From NCBI RefSeq assembly GCF_017562075.2, contig NC_054085.1:11130259-11194258 (forward strand): a stretch of 64,000 bases of DNA, read 5' to 3'. A program made the position numbers and the translations under genes. The DNA is from Anopheles merus (Eukaryota; Arthropoda; Insecta; Diptera; Culicidae). Positions 23,481 through 37,350 of this stretch are shown piece by piece. Under the pieces are notes generated by a model. It did not search any database and was not told the DNA's origin. It worked only from the letters and a program-made list of their open reading frames with translations. Within the stretch, counting starts at the first letter, position 1. Each line of letters begins with the position of its first letter.

Positions 23481-23662
23481 TCTTCTTCTTCTTTTTTTTT
23501 TGGTTCAACAACAGTTATCGATAAACAGTGACTTTTGGATTACTCCCCATAGCAGGATAGTCAGTCCTACGTATCGCGGCACAGTCTATTTGGGGCTTGA
23601 ACCCATGACGGGCATGTTGTTAAGGTGTACGAGTTGACGACTGTACCACGAGACCAGCTAAA
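23481..23662 (-). mobile_element. tRNA-derived SINE, SINE200-like (copy 3, internally shortened)
   Basis: Minus orientation. The head (TGGTACAGTCGTCAACTCG), the B box (GGGTTCAAGCCCC) and the CATACGTAGGACTGACTATCC-like body match the other two copies with few changes. The 3' part of the body, which in copy 2 includes GGCAGGCCTTGACCGGCATCG, is missing or reduced before the AAG-rich tail. Possible 6-bp flanks AGTTTT occur at 23475-23480 and 23663-23668. The T-rich run at 23490-23501 has eroded the tail. Confidence 0.75.
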
Positions 23663-23930
23663 AGTTTTATACTATCATAAAATTGTTTTCATTGCTTGGT
23701 ATTTGAAAGAATTTTGGTAATTCATTTTTCTGAAGTATAAACTGTTATTTCAATAATAAAACACCATAGAGAAAAGTAACAGAAGCAAATATCAATTCAT
23801 GTTTTATAACACTAAACAAGCATCAATAAACACACATAATTGTTAGTGTATAATAAAAACGAAGGACATATATTTTAAAGTCTTTCCTACTTCATGTATC
23901 TATATGACCACCAAAAGCCTATTAATCAAT
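23663..23930. other. AT-rich linker
   Basis: Nothing recognised. Confidence 0.4.
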
Positions 23931-25500
23931 ACATCGAAAACAATGCTGGCAGCAACGCATTTTCTCACACCCACATTTTCGCTGCCCAAGTTGAACAGTC
24001 GCGATCAATGATGCTACCGCGGGCTTTGTGTGTGTGTTCAGGGATTCGTTTCGTAACCGTTAGCTGGTACCAATGCATTGTGAATTGGAGATACTGTGCC
24101 CATGCTGGTTGAGAGCGTTGCTTTCACGCTCTCCGGTACCGACCCGGCGAACCAGCACGGGGACACCAAAGGTCGTGTGATAATTTATTCCACCACCCGG
24201 AGGTTTGCCTGGCGAACGGGAAGACGCCTGGCCTGCAAGAATTGTGGAACGGCCAACACAGCACGGAGAGGATGCTGGTCCACCATCATCGGGCTGTTGT
24301 GCTGCCGCCACCGGCATGGCTCCAACCAATTACGCGCCGAATGCTTCCATCATTTAAAACCAATCAACACGCTCGCTCCAGCAGCATTTTTGTGATAATG
24401 CTACGCAACTACGCCAAAATCTGCGCTTAGAGGATGTTTAAATACTCGAGGAACAATGTTCGCGCGACCGGCTAACGCTGAACCAATTTCGGCCGCCGCT
24501 TGATGCTGTCCAGAGCATGGTTCCGCCGAACGATACGGATGCGGATACGCACCTACCGCGTGTGCGCACGTGGTGATCATGGTGAGAGCAGCGCCAACAC
24601 ACGATCGAACGAGGGATGAAAAAAAAAACCGACCGAAAAAAGTAATGCGGGCACTGCCAGCAAGCAGACAGGCCCTGTCAGTGATCCGGGGGAATACACA
24701 TTAAATCTTCGTTATTCGCACTCGGTAGAAGCAAAACAGACGGAAACAAGTGGAACAAGCTTTGCTATGCTATGCCTCCCCAGCAATGTCCAGGATGCCC
24801 ACGGTGAAGCTTTGCTGTGGTTTAGCCTTCATCGCTGGACGCGGAAATTCTTCACCAAGGAAAATACACATCGAATTATTTTTAAAAACATTCCCAAAAC
24901 GTTGGTAAAAATACCTCGCACGTGTGTCACCTTGGCGAGACAAGGGTGACAAAAAGAGCCCTGGTTAGTGTGCTTTCGAGTTACCGCCGCACACACACAC
25001 ACACTTTCCGCGCGTACACAAACAACGCACTATCAATGGGGTAGCATTCTCCGTTGCTAAACACTTTGACACCACACACCCTGGCAGCCTCCAATGCCAC
25101 ACACAAACGGGTCGGGCAGCTCGCGCCAAGTGTTAAAACAGCTGAACAGCAGCAGCTCGGTCAACATACGGCCGCACGCAGCTGAGCAAACGGATGTGTG
25201 TATGTACGCGAACAATACGCGCCAGCCAGCCCGTTGCGCGCGTAACACGAGAGCGTATCTGCGTAATGAGACAGGGTGTGCACGTAAAGGGGTTGTAAGC
25301 ACGGCTCACGAGGAAGGCGTCATCTTGGCGGTGGACCAGATACGGAAGGGCAGTGCTGATGAATAAAGGTGGGAATTTCCAACAACAGAGAACATGGGAG
25401 GAATGGGAATATAAGAGGTATGGGAAGTAGATGGAGAATATGGAGAAGGTTCCTTCGACACAAACAAAAAAGTCCGTAGAAGATTCCAATGATTCACAGT
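23931..25500. other. GC-richer noncoding block
   Basis: A CA run lies at 24990-25004. Frames of about 100 codons on both strands (for example 24096-24395 plus) show no domain. No transposon recognised. Confidence 0.45.
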
Positions 25501-26590
25501 TGTGTTCTTCTGAATGTAAAGGTATTTTGCATTATTGTGGAAGTGCATTGAAAAATTTCGAAGTGGTAGAGCTAGTTTGAATATAATTTGGCCTCCAAAA
25601 TAAAGTATCTTCATTAAGAAGATGTTGGATATGCTGGAGCTATGACTTATCCTGCCTTGAAGGTGCATCGAGGATAATGGATTTCTCTAGCTTACTCAGT
25701 ATCCATGAGAACTTGTATGTTCTGGCACAGTTTTCTTCTGACACACTACTAACAGATGTTGAAATGAGATTTTACCTATTCGAAGTATAGCTTTCAATGT
25801 TTGGCTAGCTGGAAACAAAAAACGAAATAACAGGTCTTCCTGAAATTGCTTTCCGAACTTTAAGCTCTTTCATCCATGTTTAGTAAGTCGCTTATCAGTC
25901 GGGGTTTGCCACCATATTGAACGACCAACTTTTAAGACATACGTTTTTTATTTGCAAATGCGATACGAAGGCCTACGATGCGATTCAAAGACGTAGAACC
26001 TAAATTAATTTCTCTAAGACATTGGTCATTTGCTGCAAAGCAATTCAGTATGATCGCCTTTTTTTCCGGTGGGTTGGTCGTCATGACGGTGACACCAGGC
26101 TTTAGATATTCTGAATACTATAAACACTCTCAAAAAGAGATGTTACAGATGTTATAATAGGAGATGTTGTTAGAACATGTAGATATCTCAAGATAACCTA
26201 TTCGATATTGAGATCATTGGATTTACCCTCTTAATATGCTTAAATGGTTTTAAGAACCAAGAGAGGATACTAAGGACATATAGACCAAACATCACTTACA
26301 CCTTGGATCTGCTCACAATCTCTAATAACCGAAACTTGGAGTAAAAACGACAGCTACATGGGAATTCGATGTGGATCAGATCGCGGCTTCAAAAACGAAT
26401 TTTGTAGCTAGAAGTCTTGTCCACTAAGGAGCGTCTAAAGCACAAACACTTATGATCTTCTTCTAATATAACGAAATACTTCGCAGTACCTACGCATACA
26501 GCTAATAACACTGGCATAACGCATGCTCAGACCTTTTCCAATTCATCTGCATCATTCTGCATCATCGACACAGAACGAATTTTTGGAAAA
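25501..26590. other. AT-richer block, possibly decayed repeat
   Basis: Like 14.8-16.0 kb in texture: intermediate composition, no microsatellites, no long frames. No ends or motifs permit a transposon call. Confidence 0.35.
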
Positions 26591-28255
26591 TTAAAAACCA
26601 AATACTTGCCTTCATCAGCCAACACAATCGAGTCCGGCAAAACATCCCTCGAAACGGGTGGGTGATTGAACAAAACGTATGCAACGTACCCGCTGCCGTT
26701 GCGGAACTAAGTCAATTAGCTTGCTGGGAGTAAAACAAAAAACTCCCCTCTGGAGACTACACTGCATACACGCATCAAGCATCAAGCAGGGCCCGGTCAA
26801 GAAAAAACAGACGCAGTAAAATATTTTCAATACCGCAACGATGGCCGCTGCCGGACAGAAACCAGATCACCCCAGCGACTCCTCCCAATGCCTGGCATTC
26901 CAACACAATCCGGTACCGGCTCGCTACCAGCTACCATCCAGACCAGACCAGAGCAATAGTATGGCAAATACGCGATGGTAAATGGATGGATAGCAGACAC
27001 ACCTTTTCGGTAGAATGGTAGATTTGTAAATTGTTTTTTTTTGTTGCCTCTGTTGTTGTTGCTTCTCTACTCATTACCAACACCTTCCTTCATGCGCAGG
27101 AATTCGTGCAGTAACGCACAAGTCAGCGTGAGATCTCGGGACGCCCCAACCTGCCTGTTTACCTTTCCGCAGGTGATCCGGCCCGGGAGGAAAAAACGCC
27201 CCTCCGCACAAACGATAAATCATTTCCCGATCCGGCCAGCACACATGGGAACGCACCTATTGTGTGACGAAAGATGTGCTGCCGTAATGTGATACAATCC
27301 AGAGTAGGAGAGATCGAGCGAGTTCTAATTGATTCGCTCAATGGACGGCTTATGCGCGTCATGGTTTTAAGGTCTTATCGCGCTCGCTACCGAAATCGCT
27401 CACCAAACATGCCAAACACGCAGCGAACGAGTACTGGTGTGCCCGCTTGGAACACTTCAAGTATGGTACGAACCTATCCTCTGCCTAGTTCCTGGCCGAC
27501 ACTCCGTCCCTCTTCTATACCACCAGCAGCTTTCTCTGCTAATGATGCAGAGCAGCAAACGCTTGAAAAGGCACAGCCGTCTGACCTCGCACCAAAAGCG
27601 CGTCCTGTCAAACCTTCCAGGGGGTGGGCGAGACGGTGGAAATGAAGATTTGATTGGAACCAGAGTGTGTGTGTGTGTGTGCGTTTGTGCACACCATTCG
27701 CCCTGCATTACCTGAAAATAGAAATGGAAGAAAGGAAACATACGGTCAGTCATCGGGACGAAGTCATCAGTGCGAACGCGAACGCACGCCATGCACTTTC
27801 ACGCCGCACTGCGTGTCATTTTTGGAAGCAAAGTTTGAACTTCACCGCGCCATAGTACGGTAACATCCTGTCACGAGTGACGAGCTCGTTGCCCGTAATT
27901 ACAAATACCACCCGGGTAAGTTTGTCTTCCGATCCGGGGCACACAGCCCAGCTGCTACCAATCTCCCGGAGGAGGCGGAGTAGAAAATCCGACCGTGCTC
28001 CGGGGTTTTGTCCCGTTTTGTTGAGGTGACAAAAACAAAGTAGTGTGAGCCTATAGAGGGAAGGGAGCGTTCATAGCGGGACGTTCTCGCGATCGGTTGG
28101 CAGTTTTTCGACTTAATTAAGATCGCACAGTGCTTGTCCCCGGAGCTGGGGCGACCTTGTGCCGCGCGTAATGGGACTGTCGGCATTGAGGTTCGCCACA
28201 TTTGTCACTTGCGTCATGTCACGTGAAGGAAGGTGGATGGAAGAAAAAAGGATTG
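26591..28255. other. GC-richer noncoding block
   Basis: Contains (GT)8 at 27665-27681. TTCGACTTAATTAAGATCG lies near 28107. No gene supported. Confidence 0.45.
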
Positions 28256-29100
28256 GGAGATGTATTTTTTTTTCTTGAAATGAGTACAATTATGTTTATT
28301 TTGAAAAGAGTTAAGATGTTATAGAAGAATATGGGTCAGGGCACACATCGTATGGTTGAGTTAAACGTATTTTGAGCATTTGGTTCCATAATTCTGAAGC
28401 GTTATCATATGATTGACGTCAAATCCATATCAATAGGAAATGTTGACTGTGTAAGACTGAAACTACACTAGTCGGCTAGCTAAACAAAATCTCAGTAGAT
28501 TACACAGCTAATAAAAAAATAATTTTAAATGGAGCGTTTCTCAACGAGCAATGAATTCAGTTGATCACGAAATGTTTAAACTAGTTCAATAAGCTCTGAT
28601 TTGCCTAAAGCAATGCCCCGAGTAATTACCATAAGATATCATTCTAGTATCCAAAACGAGGTGATTTTAAAGAACGCAACTTTCTTAATAGACTAATTTG
28701 TCAATACATTGCATACATTCAGGGGTATAACCAGAATTATGAAAATAGCTCAATATTGAGTAAGATGCTGAAAAAACAGAAATCAGTAGTTTTCCTTAAA
28801 AAGCCTTCTTATATACTTTGTTTTATTACTTTAGTTTGTGTTCCTCAAACCCTTTGCTTCTTAGTTACATAGTTTCATTTCTATGTTCATGTATTGGATA
28901 ATCCTTCTTAATTGTTTTCCATATTTTTTATGTTGTAATTTTTGAGTATTGAGTTTTATCTTCCGAGCTGCTATTTTCATCTTTTCACCTTTTCTTTACA
29001 GAAACAAAATAATTCTTTTTATTTACATCTGAAATTTTTTTACCTTTTACATCTTCTCCAACGAATCAATACAGCAAATTTCCTTATTGTCCCCATCTTG
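28256..29100. other. AT-rich linker
   Basis: Low complexity, with no feature recognised. Confidence 0.4.
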
Positions 29101-30960
29101 TTACCCTAAACATCTTCCACCCTACCCATAAGTCTACGCGTAATGGATGCCATATCTCTTTTCGGTGAAAGGCTTAAACCATTTGCCACCGCATCTAGCC
29201 GGCGATCGAAGTACCTTCGCCAACCTGCTCATACCAACCCTCACGAAAGCCAATCGAGTTTAATGGCAATTTTATTTATTCATGAAAATCGGTACAAATA
29301 ACCGCATTTTTTTGTTTTGTTTTTTCGATTTTTTTGCCGATGTACCGACTGGTCCCACACTTTATCCGCTAAAACAAAACGGTCGGCATACCTCCCGGAA
29401 GCCGTATCTTTATCCGCCCTAGTCTCGCGGTCTCACATCGCTCGCGGGAAGCTCAAGTGCGTTTCCAATGTTTCCTTTTTCACTTTGGCCATGGATTGTG
29501 ATACACCGGGCAAGACAACATCGACACAGTGAAACGCACACAACCCAACCCAGCGTGCCGCTGCTGGAGCAGCTGTTGCTGCCATTTTTTGGCAATATTC
29601 TTGGCCCGTGCCCCGGGGATCAAGACAATATTTATATTGGCACGCGGAGCCCACCACCGAAACGGGTTTGGCGAATGGTTGTAGGCCCGCGTTGGGTAGG
29701 CCTCGGTACGCACCGAACGAAAAAAAAAACATTAAAGGGCTTTCATAAAAATACACAGCAGACAAAACAAAACGAGGCAGGGCAAAGTGTAACACAAATG
29801 TTTTTTGGGGCAAGAGTGACACCACCGGTTGTGGTAACCCGCAGCCGGATGAGGATGTTGTTCTGTAGGAGAGCCCACGGAAAGGACAGTGTCGCTCGCA
29901 ATATTCCCGAAATTCTAGCGATTAATTTGATTTATTGACCAAACCGGGAAAGCATTATCCGCTGGTACCTTTTGGGTCCAGTGTGGCCCAGCCTGTTCCA
30001 AAATGCAGCTGAGCTCGGAACACGGAACACTGTGTCGGATAGGATTGGGAAAGCTTTCAATAACTCTTTCATCAGAAAGGTGTTTTAAAAGGAAGACTTT
30101 TCTATTATATAATGTTTGATGAGATTGAATGAGATGTCATTTCATACCCATCGGAAATCAGAAAAGTATGTACCACCAAAAGCTTATGGCCCACAAACAA
30201 AACACAAAACTCCAACCTCATACGCGATAAAACATCGCATGCAAATTAATACACCAATCATCAGCGAGGCGTGCACGGCGCACACACGCGCGCTTCACAA
30301 TTCGGGTGAGAATCGCACCGACTGTGCCGCTGTGCAAACCAATATTTGCCCAGCATTCGACATTTTCGACGCAAGTCGGAACACGTGCGGTCGAAAAATC
30401 CATTATCTATGTTTTTCCACCACCTCGATGCGCCTCGCTCCACCACCGACAGCTGCCGCTGCAACCCATCCCACCCACCCATAAAAAATAACATCGCTCA
30501 CCTCCAAACTGCTTCTAATTGTTATTATAATAATAATTAATAATTAATGAAATTTATGCGCCGTACCAACCCTCCAGGCGGGGAAGCGGTTGTGTGAATG
30601 CAAAGCTCGGGCTGCTGGCCGCGCAGAAGGTGCGGTGCGGTGCGTTCAAAAATTTCGGGAGCTATGACGGGGCTGTGCGACACGAAGGGCATTTAAAATT
30701 GAAGCTAATCAACCGATCAGCCTCAGGGTGGCCGGCAGCGCACCAATTTCCCGCCACGTTGGATATGATAAACAGTCGTATGGTGTTGTATTGCGTGTAT
30801 CGAGGGGTTGGGCATACGGATCGGGGTGGATCGTGTGTGTTTTGTGCGGGCCGATGGAAAAGTGGAGGCTTCAATCATGCTGCTACGTTTGGCATGAGCA
30901 AAGAAAATAAAAATCTGATTCAGCGGTCTGGCTCTGGTGGGTTATGTAGGAATAATAATT
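29101..30960. other. GC-richer noncoding block with a TAAT cluster
   Basis: A dense run of TAAT/ATTA words at 30515-30565 stands out (see findings). Otherwise there are only short overlapping frames. No transposon recognised. Confidence 0.45.
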
Positions 30961-31970
30961 ATAATTGAGGGAAATCATGCAAAAAAAAAGGAAATGGAGT
31001 ATTGTTTTTTGAGCAACTGTATAACAACATATTTTGCATTGAGTATGCATTTAAATTTTTATTTTTTCACTTATTTTTTGTCTTTCTTATGTCTGCTTTA
31101 AGCAAAAGCTTTCCTTCATTTGATGTAAGTCTGTTTTATTGTATGGACTTTGGTTCATTCATTCGTTTTTTTCTTAATTTTATTCTAATGAGCTAACGGA
31201 TCTCAAATTTAGGTAATTTTTTCATCGTATTTTCATGCGAAAATGGCTGAAATACTTGTAGAATATATGTATCTACCTTTTACCAAGCTTGTCGTCCGAT
31301 TTAAGTAAAAACCATGGAAAAATAACATATTTTCTGAAGCGGCTCCAAATTGTTTAGCAAAATGCTTCGGTCAGCCGCCGCCTGATGCGCTAGTGAAAAT
31401 CTTAATTGCGTTAGCGAGCCAAATATTTTTTCTTCTTTTTTATTTTATATTTAATGCTTTTTGTCCCTTTCTAGTTTCGTGTTTGATATTCCACTTTTAT
31501 ATTTAATAAATCGCTCTCACACGAAACAATTACTCTCTTCTATTAAAATATGCCATTATAACATGTATAATCTAAAATAAAATGTATTAGATTTGATTTA
31601 TTCTAACAGTTTTTCATTTATTGTTTTTTATTGTTTTTTTTTATTTTCCTAATTACTATCATTTGTTTGTAACGTTACGTATTTTGTTCTAAAGTGTTTG
31701 CTAGTCCACTTTTATGGTTTATAAAGTACTTTCTTTTACGAAATTATGACATTTCTCAAGAATTCTACCTTTCTGATAATCCTCTGTATGATTAATAGGT
31801 TATTTGCAAAACCATTTTGCAAACCATTGGAACGATTAATAAATATTTGCAAACTCTTGAGATCAACACACTACTAAACGAGTTAAACAGTCCTGAAAAG
31901 CCCTTGAACTTAATTTCACTGTCTTTTACGAACGATCCTCTATTAGTAACAAATATTCATCAACAATCAA
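30961..31970. other. AT-rich linker
   Basis: Mostly T-rich. A short GC-richer piece at about 31370-31425 has an atypical composition, but no identity could be given. Confidence 0.4.
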
Positions 31971-34110
31971 CAAAATGATTGTCTGTTGTACCATTTGCTA
32001 TCATGTATATAATAACACAGCTCTAAACATCAGTCAAACTCCACCACATTCGACCACAGCGGCCCCTTTCCGCCCCAAAGACGGCAAGCAAGTTCAAAAC
32101 GTAAATTCTGGCCCCGGAATCACATGTTGTGTTACGGGAAAAACATCCGTCGAAAATGGTTCGATCGACCCCGGAATGCATCTGCTGTGCACGTGGGTGT
32201 GCGTGTGTGTGTGTGTGTGAGTCCGCATCCGTTCTAAATCATCACTCAAACACCGCTTCTGATGCACGGTTGGGTGGGCCAAAACGAACACCAACAAAAT
32301 AAAACACCCAACATCGCTCTCCAAAGACGCATTGGAAGACGCAAACCGGCACGGCGGCGAGCGACACAATCCAGTCAAAGTTGTGCTAAGCAGCGGATTT
32401 TTGTACCTCTCCCTCACCTCCTCTCTCGCCACTATTTTGCTTCTCGGACGCTTGGTTTTCCATTTGCAAGAAAGCAGACACAGAATGGTTTCGTCTGGTT
32501 GTGTGTGCTGGCCAGGGTAAATATAGTCTGGTGTGAACGCAGAGCCTTAGCCACATCTGTGCACAATGTGTTCCTGCAGGGGAAGGGAGGGCGGGGAGGT
32601 AGCTTTTCGGTCTGTTCGGCCAATTCAATACACAAAACGGCAATAGACAGACAGAGAAAGAGAGAGAGAGAGTGAGATATAAAGGGAGGGTGAAGAATTT
32701 TCCCATTTTCCCTTAGTGTCCCTTTTTGTTTCTCACACCCCCCCCCTCCCCCCTCTCTCTTCCTGTTCATCCCATTTTCGAACGAGTAGGGCGGTTTTTC
32801 CCTCCCCTGGCCCCCGAAGCAGCGATGAAGGATATCGATATCGAACAAATGTTGTGCAGTAATATTCGGCGCAGCCGTTTCGTTTTCCCACCCGGGCGGT
32901 GTTTTTCTTTCTCCTGCCACAGCGGCAAGCGTTTTCCTCTCGCTTATAACCCACAGCAGCTGCCACCGAGCTGGGCAGTAAATTGTGGCAGCACCGTTTG
33001 AGGAAGCGGCCAGTATGTGTCTGTGTCTGTGGAGCAGGGAAAAAACACAAACGCACCGGTACGACAAATCTCGCCCGATACGTCATGGCATTTTCCAGCG
33101 ATGTGAATTTTCCCACATTGTCATGTGGAAATGGGGGAAAAGAGAAGGTTAGCTAATTTCTTGTGTATTTTTTTCTTCTTCGAATTTGCGGTAAAAGCAA
33201 GGTTGAGTTTGAACAATATTATGCACATTTTAACCTTTTATTCCAACTCAAGCACACTTGGGACGTGTACACTTTGGTTCAGTTTTTTTTTACCATACGC
33301 ACTCTTGTGTTCCCATGAAGAGCGGGGCCCGGTTCACACCCTTCGCTGGGAGTGGAAGCACGGGAAGGGAAAGCGAAAACAATAGCACTCTGCAATAGAT
33401 AACAGCCGCGCGCTGCGGGCGCGCTTGCAGGAAAATTGGAAACCTTGACGCATCTGCCAGCTGCCAGCTTTTGGGGGCACAACTTAATTTTGAATTAATT
33501 CCAACAACACCCAACAACACGTCAGCAGCCTTACGGTATGCTAACACACACGCATACACACACACAGACACACATTTTCACCGCAAAACTGAAACACCCA
33601 AACCCACCGCTGGCTGGCAGCAGCTGGGAAAAAATGCTTCCACGAGCATATGGTCACACCGGCGCTGCATGATGAATAAAGTACACTTTTTCCATTTTAC
33701 ACCTGTTATTCACCCGGCCGGCTTGGGTTCCTGGCCCTATTTGGGGCGGGTGAGTGGTGGGGGGGGGGGTGTTTTATTCTTATTCCTCCACTTCTAACGC
33801 GCCTCTTTGCTGCGTGATCGAATGGTGGTGTGTGGTTGGTGGCGTAACGTATCTCATCAGCGCGGCCCTTTTAGGCATTTCGACAGCTTTTTACGCAACC
33901 AGTCCCCCCTCAATATAAGTTGCAATCAATTCTCACACCAACCAACTGACCACCCAGCCGTCGTTGTAGTCGTCGTTGTACGGGGTCGGGCAAGCGAGCA
34001 CCGTATGCTCCCGCGCACCGGTTCTGTTTGTTTAGTGCCGCTGTCTAGCGATGGGAAGGAATTCGAAGAATGCAATGTTGCTTAAGGTTGCGGCACACTT
34101 CTAATGCCTA
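31971..34110. other. GC-richer noncoding block with simple repeats
   Basis: Holds GT repeats (32201-32219), AG repeats (32657-32672), C9 (32738-32746), CA-rich DNA (33542-33574) and G11 (33759-33769). A 211-codon minus frame (32432-33067) and the plus frames opposite it are incidental. Confidence 0.5.
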
Positions 34111-35610
34111 ACGAAGGTGTGGATTGATTTGAAGGGGCTTTTCATTCTACTGAGAATCGCATACATGGATAAGGTTAGTATTCTTTTCAGGTTGAAATAT
34201 TGTGTAATAAAATAAATGTTGCATATTTTTTGTTTCGTGCAAGACAAAAGGATATGGACATTAATACTAACTAGTATTACATATTTACAGCTATACATAC
34301 AAATATAACCAACAATGGTTCAATTTGCATGTTTCCTTGCATTATTGAAGGAACTACATAGAAGATAAGATTTTTAAATTAAAATAAATCTCGATACAGT
34401 TGTCGATAGTTGTTTTTCGCTATCAAATGTTTTAAGCAATTTTTTATAACAAAAAAAAAATTTTGGATCATAACATAATTATGACTACAGTTAAAAAAGT
34501 GTTTTTTTTGGCAATTTTGACAAATAACATATTCAAAGAAAACTACACGGACAACCAGCTGAAAAGCGATTTTTTTAAAGTGTTCTTAAAACTTATTTTG
34601 AAAGCATTTACGCAATTTATGGGTGTTACGCATGAACATATTTATCAACAATTAATTTTAAAAAATATCAATTTCACCCAAGAATCTTTCTTTCTCACAA
34701 ACACAATAGTTTTGAAAAATAATTAAAAAAAACACAAAATGTTCAATAACATTCCAAAAATTTCATAAATTCTGTTTTTTTAACTATTTCTCTTTCGGAA
34801 TTTACGCGACTTTACTGTCCTTATAGTTATGGTAGGCGTTGTACCAATTTTTTAACGAATTTAAGTGTAGATAGATTTATTTCAAATTTCATTTGAGTGT
34901 AATAAGCACATGTATTACTATAGTTATGTTACGCACTCTAAGAGTATTCTGCATACAATTAAGTTAAAATGCACAGAACAACACATTGCACAGAAAATCT
35001 CCAGTTTTACTATTAATACGATGTATTTCATAAATATAATGCGTATATACGTATAAAACCATTGATTTCAATCAAATAATCTCAAAATTCGTCAGTGAAT
35101 TTGCAAAACAATGCAAAAGACCTCTGAAAAAACACCTTGTGCGTTTGAAAAATCCCTTTGCGTCTGTGAAAATAGTATCGGTGCGGCGAAACAACAACTT
35201 TTGACCGCCAAACTGAATCTTGAGCTTCTGAAATTGTTTTTCTGACATTCTATTCTGACTTGTAAAACGCTGTATTAACCTTTTGCCATTATTTCATTAT
35301 GGGTTTGTGCTTTTTCTAAAAATCGTAAGACTGTCAAAAAATAAATGTATCGTTTTAAGGCCAAGAGCTCAACAAGAAGGCTATGAAATTAGATTAGGCT
35401 ATTAAACGATTCACACCTCGTGACCACAAAATTGAACAAAAAATATTGCTTTTAAAGATTCATTTGGCAATTGACATAAATTATGAATTATTTTACAATC
35501 TTTAAAACAAAGCCATCATTTTTGGGAGAAATTTGCAGCAGCTTTCAACAATATAATTCATTAATTTAGTTCTACACATGCTTCACATGCCTCACTGAAA
35601 ATGCCTAGAA
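34111..35610. other. AT-rich linker
   Basis: The longest AT-rich stretch in the window. The 87-codon plus frame at 34463-34726 is Phe/Ile/Asn/Lys-rich, as expected from composition. No repeat ends seen. Confidence 0.45.
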
Positions 35611-36637
35611 AAGCTGGCACAAAGCCACCAGGAGACGCGCTAACCATCTGCTAACCGATGTAATAAAAGCTAACCCACAGAAACCACACCAATGTTCCAG
35701 GCAGCAGCATTTTTCCTGCCAGCGCACCACCCGGAAGCAGGGAAACTCCGCTAAGCCCATTCCGAGGCAGCAGCTACATGCACTTTCGCACACCGCATGA
35801 TAGACTCCGAAAACTTTAACTCACCCCACCCCCAGCGTGGTTAAAGCGAACAGGGAGAGAAGGGTGGGGGAAGGAGAAGCGGTTCTGGAAAAATATGCAA
35901 CCTCCAAAACAAATCTTACCACACCTTCTCCCCATTTGCCAGCGAACGCGAAGCCACAAACCTTCTGGCGCCACCCTGCGACCGAACAAAACATGTCGCA
36001 CGCACGCGTAGGCTTGTTGCTGCTCCCCCAACCGACCGACCGACCGACCGGGCTGTGCCCGTGTCACCTACCACGCACCAGTGCAGGCAATATTTATTGT
36101 TATTATTTTTATTGCAACAAATTAATAATCGGGGGCACAATATAACCGACCTAATTAAAAATGCGGGTGCACGCGGCATCGGTCACACATTTCCGCGCCA
36201 ACCCCCTTTCGCTGATTTCCCTCCCCCCTTCCCGACCAGGGGAGTGTATGTCCAGTTGGGGTCGCAACGTGTCGAACCTTCCGTCCCATCCCCATCCGAA
36301 AGGTTCCACGGTGGAAAACGTGTTGAAAATGCCATTAATAAACACACAGTCGGCACACAAAATCTGGTAACGGGTTGGAAGAGGATGGGACGAATGTGGA
36401 GCCAAGGGGGGAGGAAGGGATGGAAATAGCTGGCAAATGTGGGCGGCTGTGTGTATTGGCAGTCAATATGGATGTTTGTACTGCAGCGTCCGGCTCGTGG
36501 TTACAGTGCTGCACACAACCAGCGCATTACACACAACTAGTGCAGATAATTTGTAACATTTTCTCGATTTACCGAAGTTTTCCCATACTGCAGGGAAATA
36601 TGGTTCAAAGTGAGGTTAGATTCTTGTACAAACTCTT
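35611..36637. other. GC-richer noncoding block
   Basis: Contains an ACCG tetranucleotide repeat (36030-36050) followed by an AT-rich core with TAATTAAA and ATTAATAAT words (36085-36160), which could be a regulatory cluster. No gene supported. Confidence 0.45.
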
Positions 36638-36641
36638 TTAA

Positions 36642-36896
36642 CACTTTGACTGCCGGCCTGACGTCACAGTTTTTGAGTGAGCACGTAGCGCATGGCAAGA
36701 GAGCGATGAGAACGACAGTTTCTCTTGCCATTGTTATCACTCTTTTGTTTCATTGCGATAAGCGGCTTAGCACATGTCGTTCTCGTTCTCTCTTTCCTAC
36801 CTTATTCGTTCTCAAGAGAATCACTGAGCGTCACATCCAATGCTGAACGGTGAGCAAAACCGTCATGCGAATTTATATGACACGGCGCTTAAAGTG
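36642..36896. mobile_element. piggyBac-like MITE, 255 bp, flanked by TTAA
   Basis: Inverted termini: the left end is CACTTTGACTGCCGGCC and the reverse complement of the right end is CACTTTAAGCGCCGTGT. TTAA lies exactly on both sides (36638-36641 and 36897-36900), the target duplication of piggyBac elements. CACTTT-starting termini are known in some piggyBac relatives (family knowledge). The interior has no long frame and carries CTCTTGCCATTG/CTCTCGTTCTC-like words. It is a non-autonomous copy that would need a transposase from elsewhere. Confidence 0.7.
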
Positions 36897-36900
36897 TTAA

Positions 36901-37350
36901 CTCAACCCTCGCAAGGCACTAAAATACCTTGAAAACATCTTCGGGAGAGGCTTTTTCAGTCGAAATCACAAAACATCGAACAAAGCTCACGGTATTAGTA
37001 ATGATTATCACTCGATGGTCCTGCTATGGGTTTGAAAGAATGCGTTATGAGGATTGCCGATTTTGTTCTTATATTTGGGAAAATATCGACTTGATTACCA
37101 AAACAAACTGTTTATTATGAATTATATAAAGCATTCAACTAAAAAGCAATAAATTTGAAAAAATATAACCATGCTTCACAGCTCCCAAGGCCCAAACCCA
37201 TAAATAGACCTGTCGAAAGGGATAATGGCTACTTACGCCACACATACAACTGAAGGATTTATGTCAAATACAGATTGTGTGGCATCATCGCAAGCGTCTG
37301 GTAAAATATTATAAAATATAAAATATATATATTTTTTAATTATATAGATT
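36901..37350. other. AT-rich linker
   Basis: No feature recognised. It ends in a TATATAT-rich run near 37315-37340. Confidence 0.4.

Noticed and set aside
32432..33067. 211-codon minus frame
   Set aside because: Contains AG, C and GC-rich simple sequence, includes a non-ATG start, and shows no domain.
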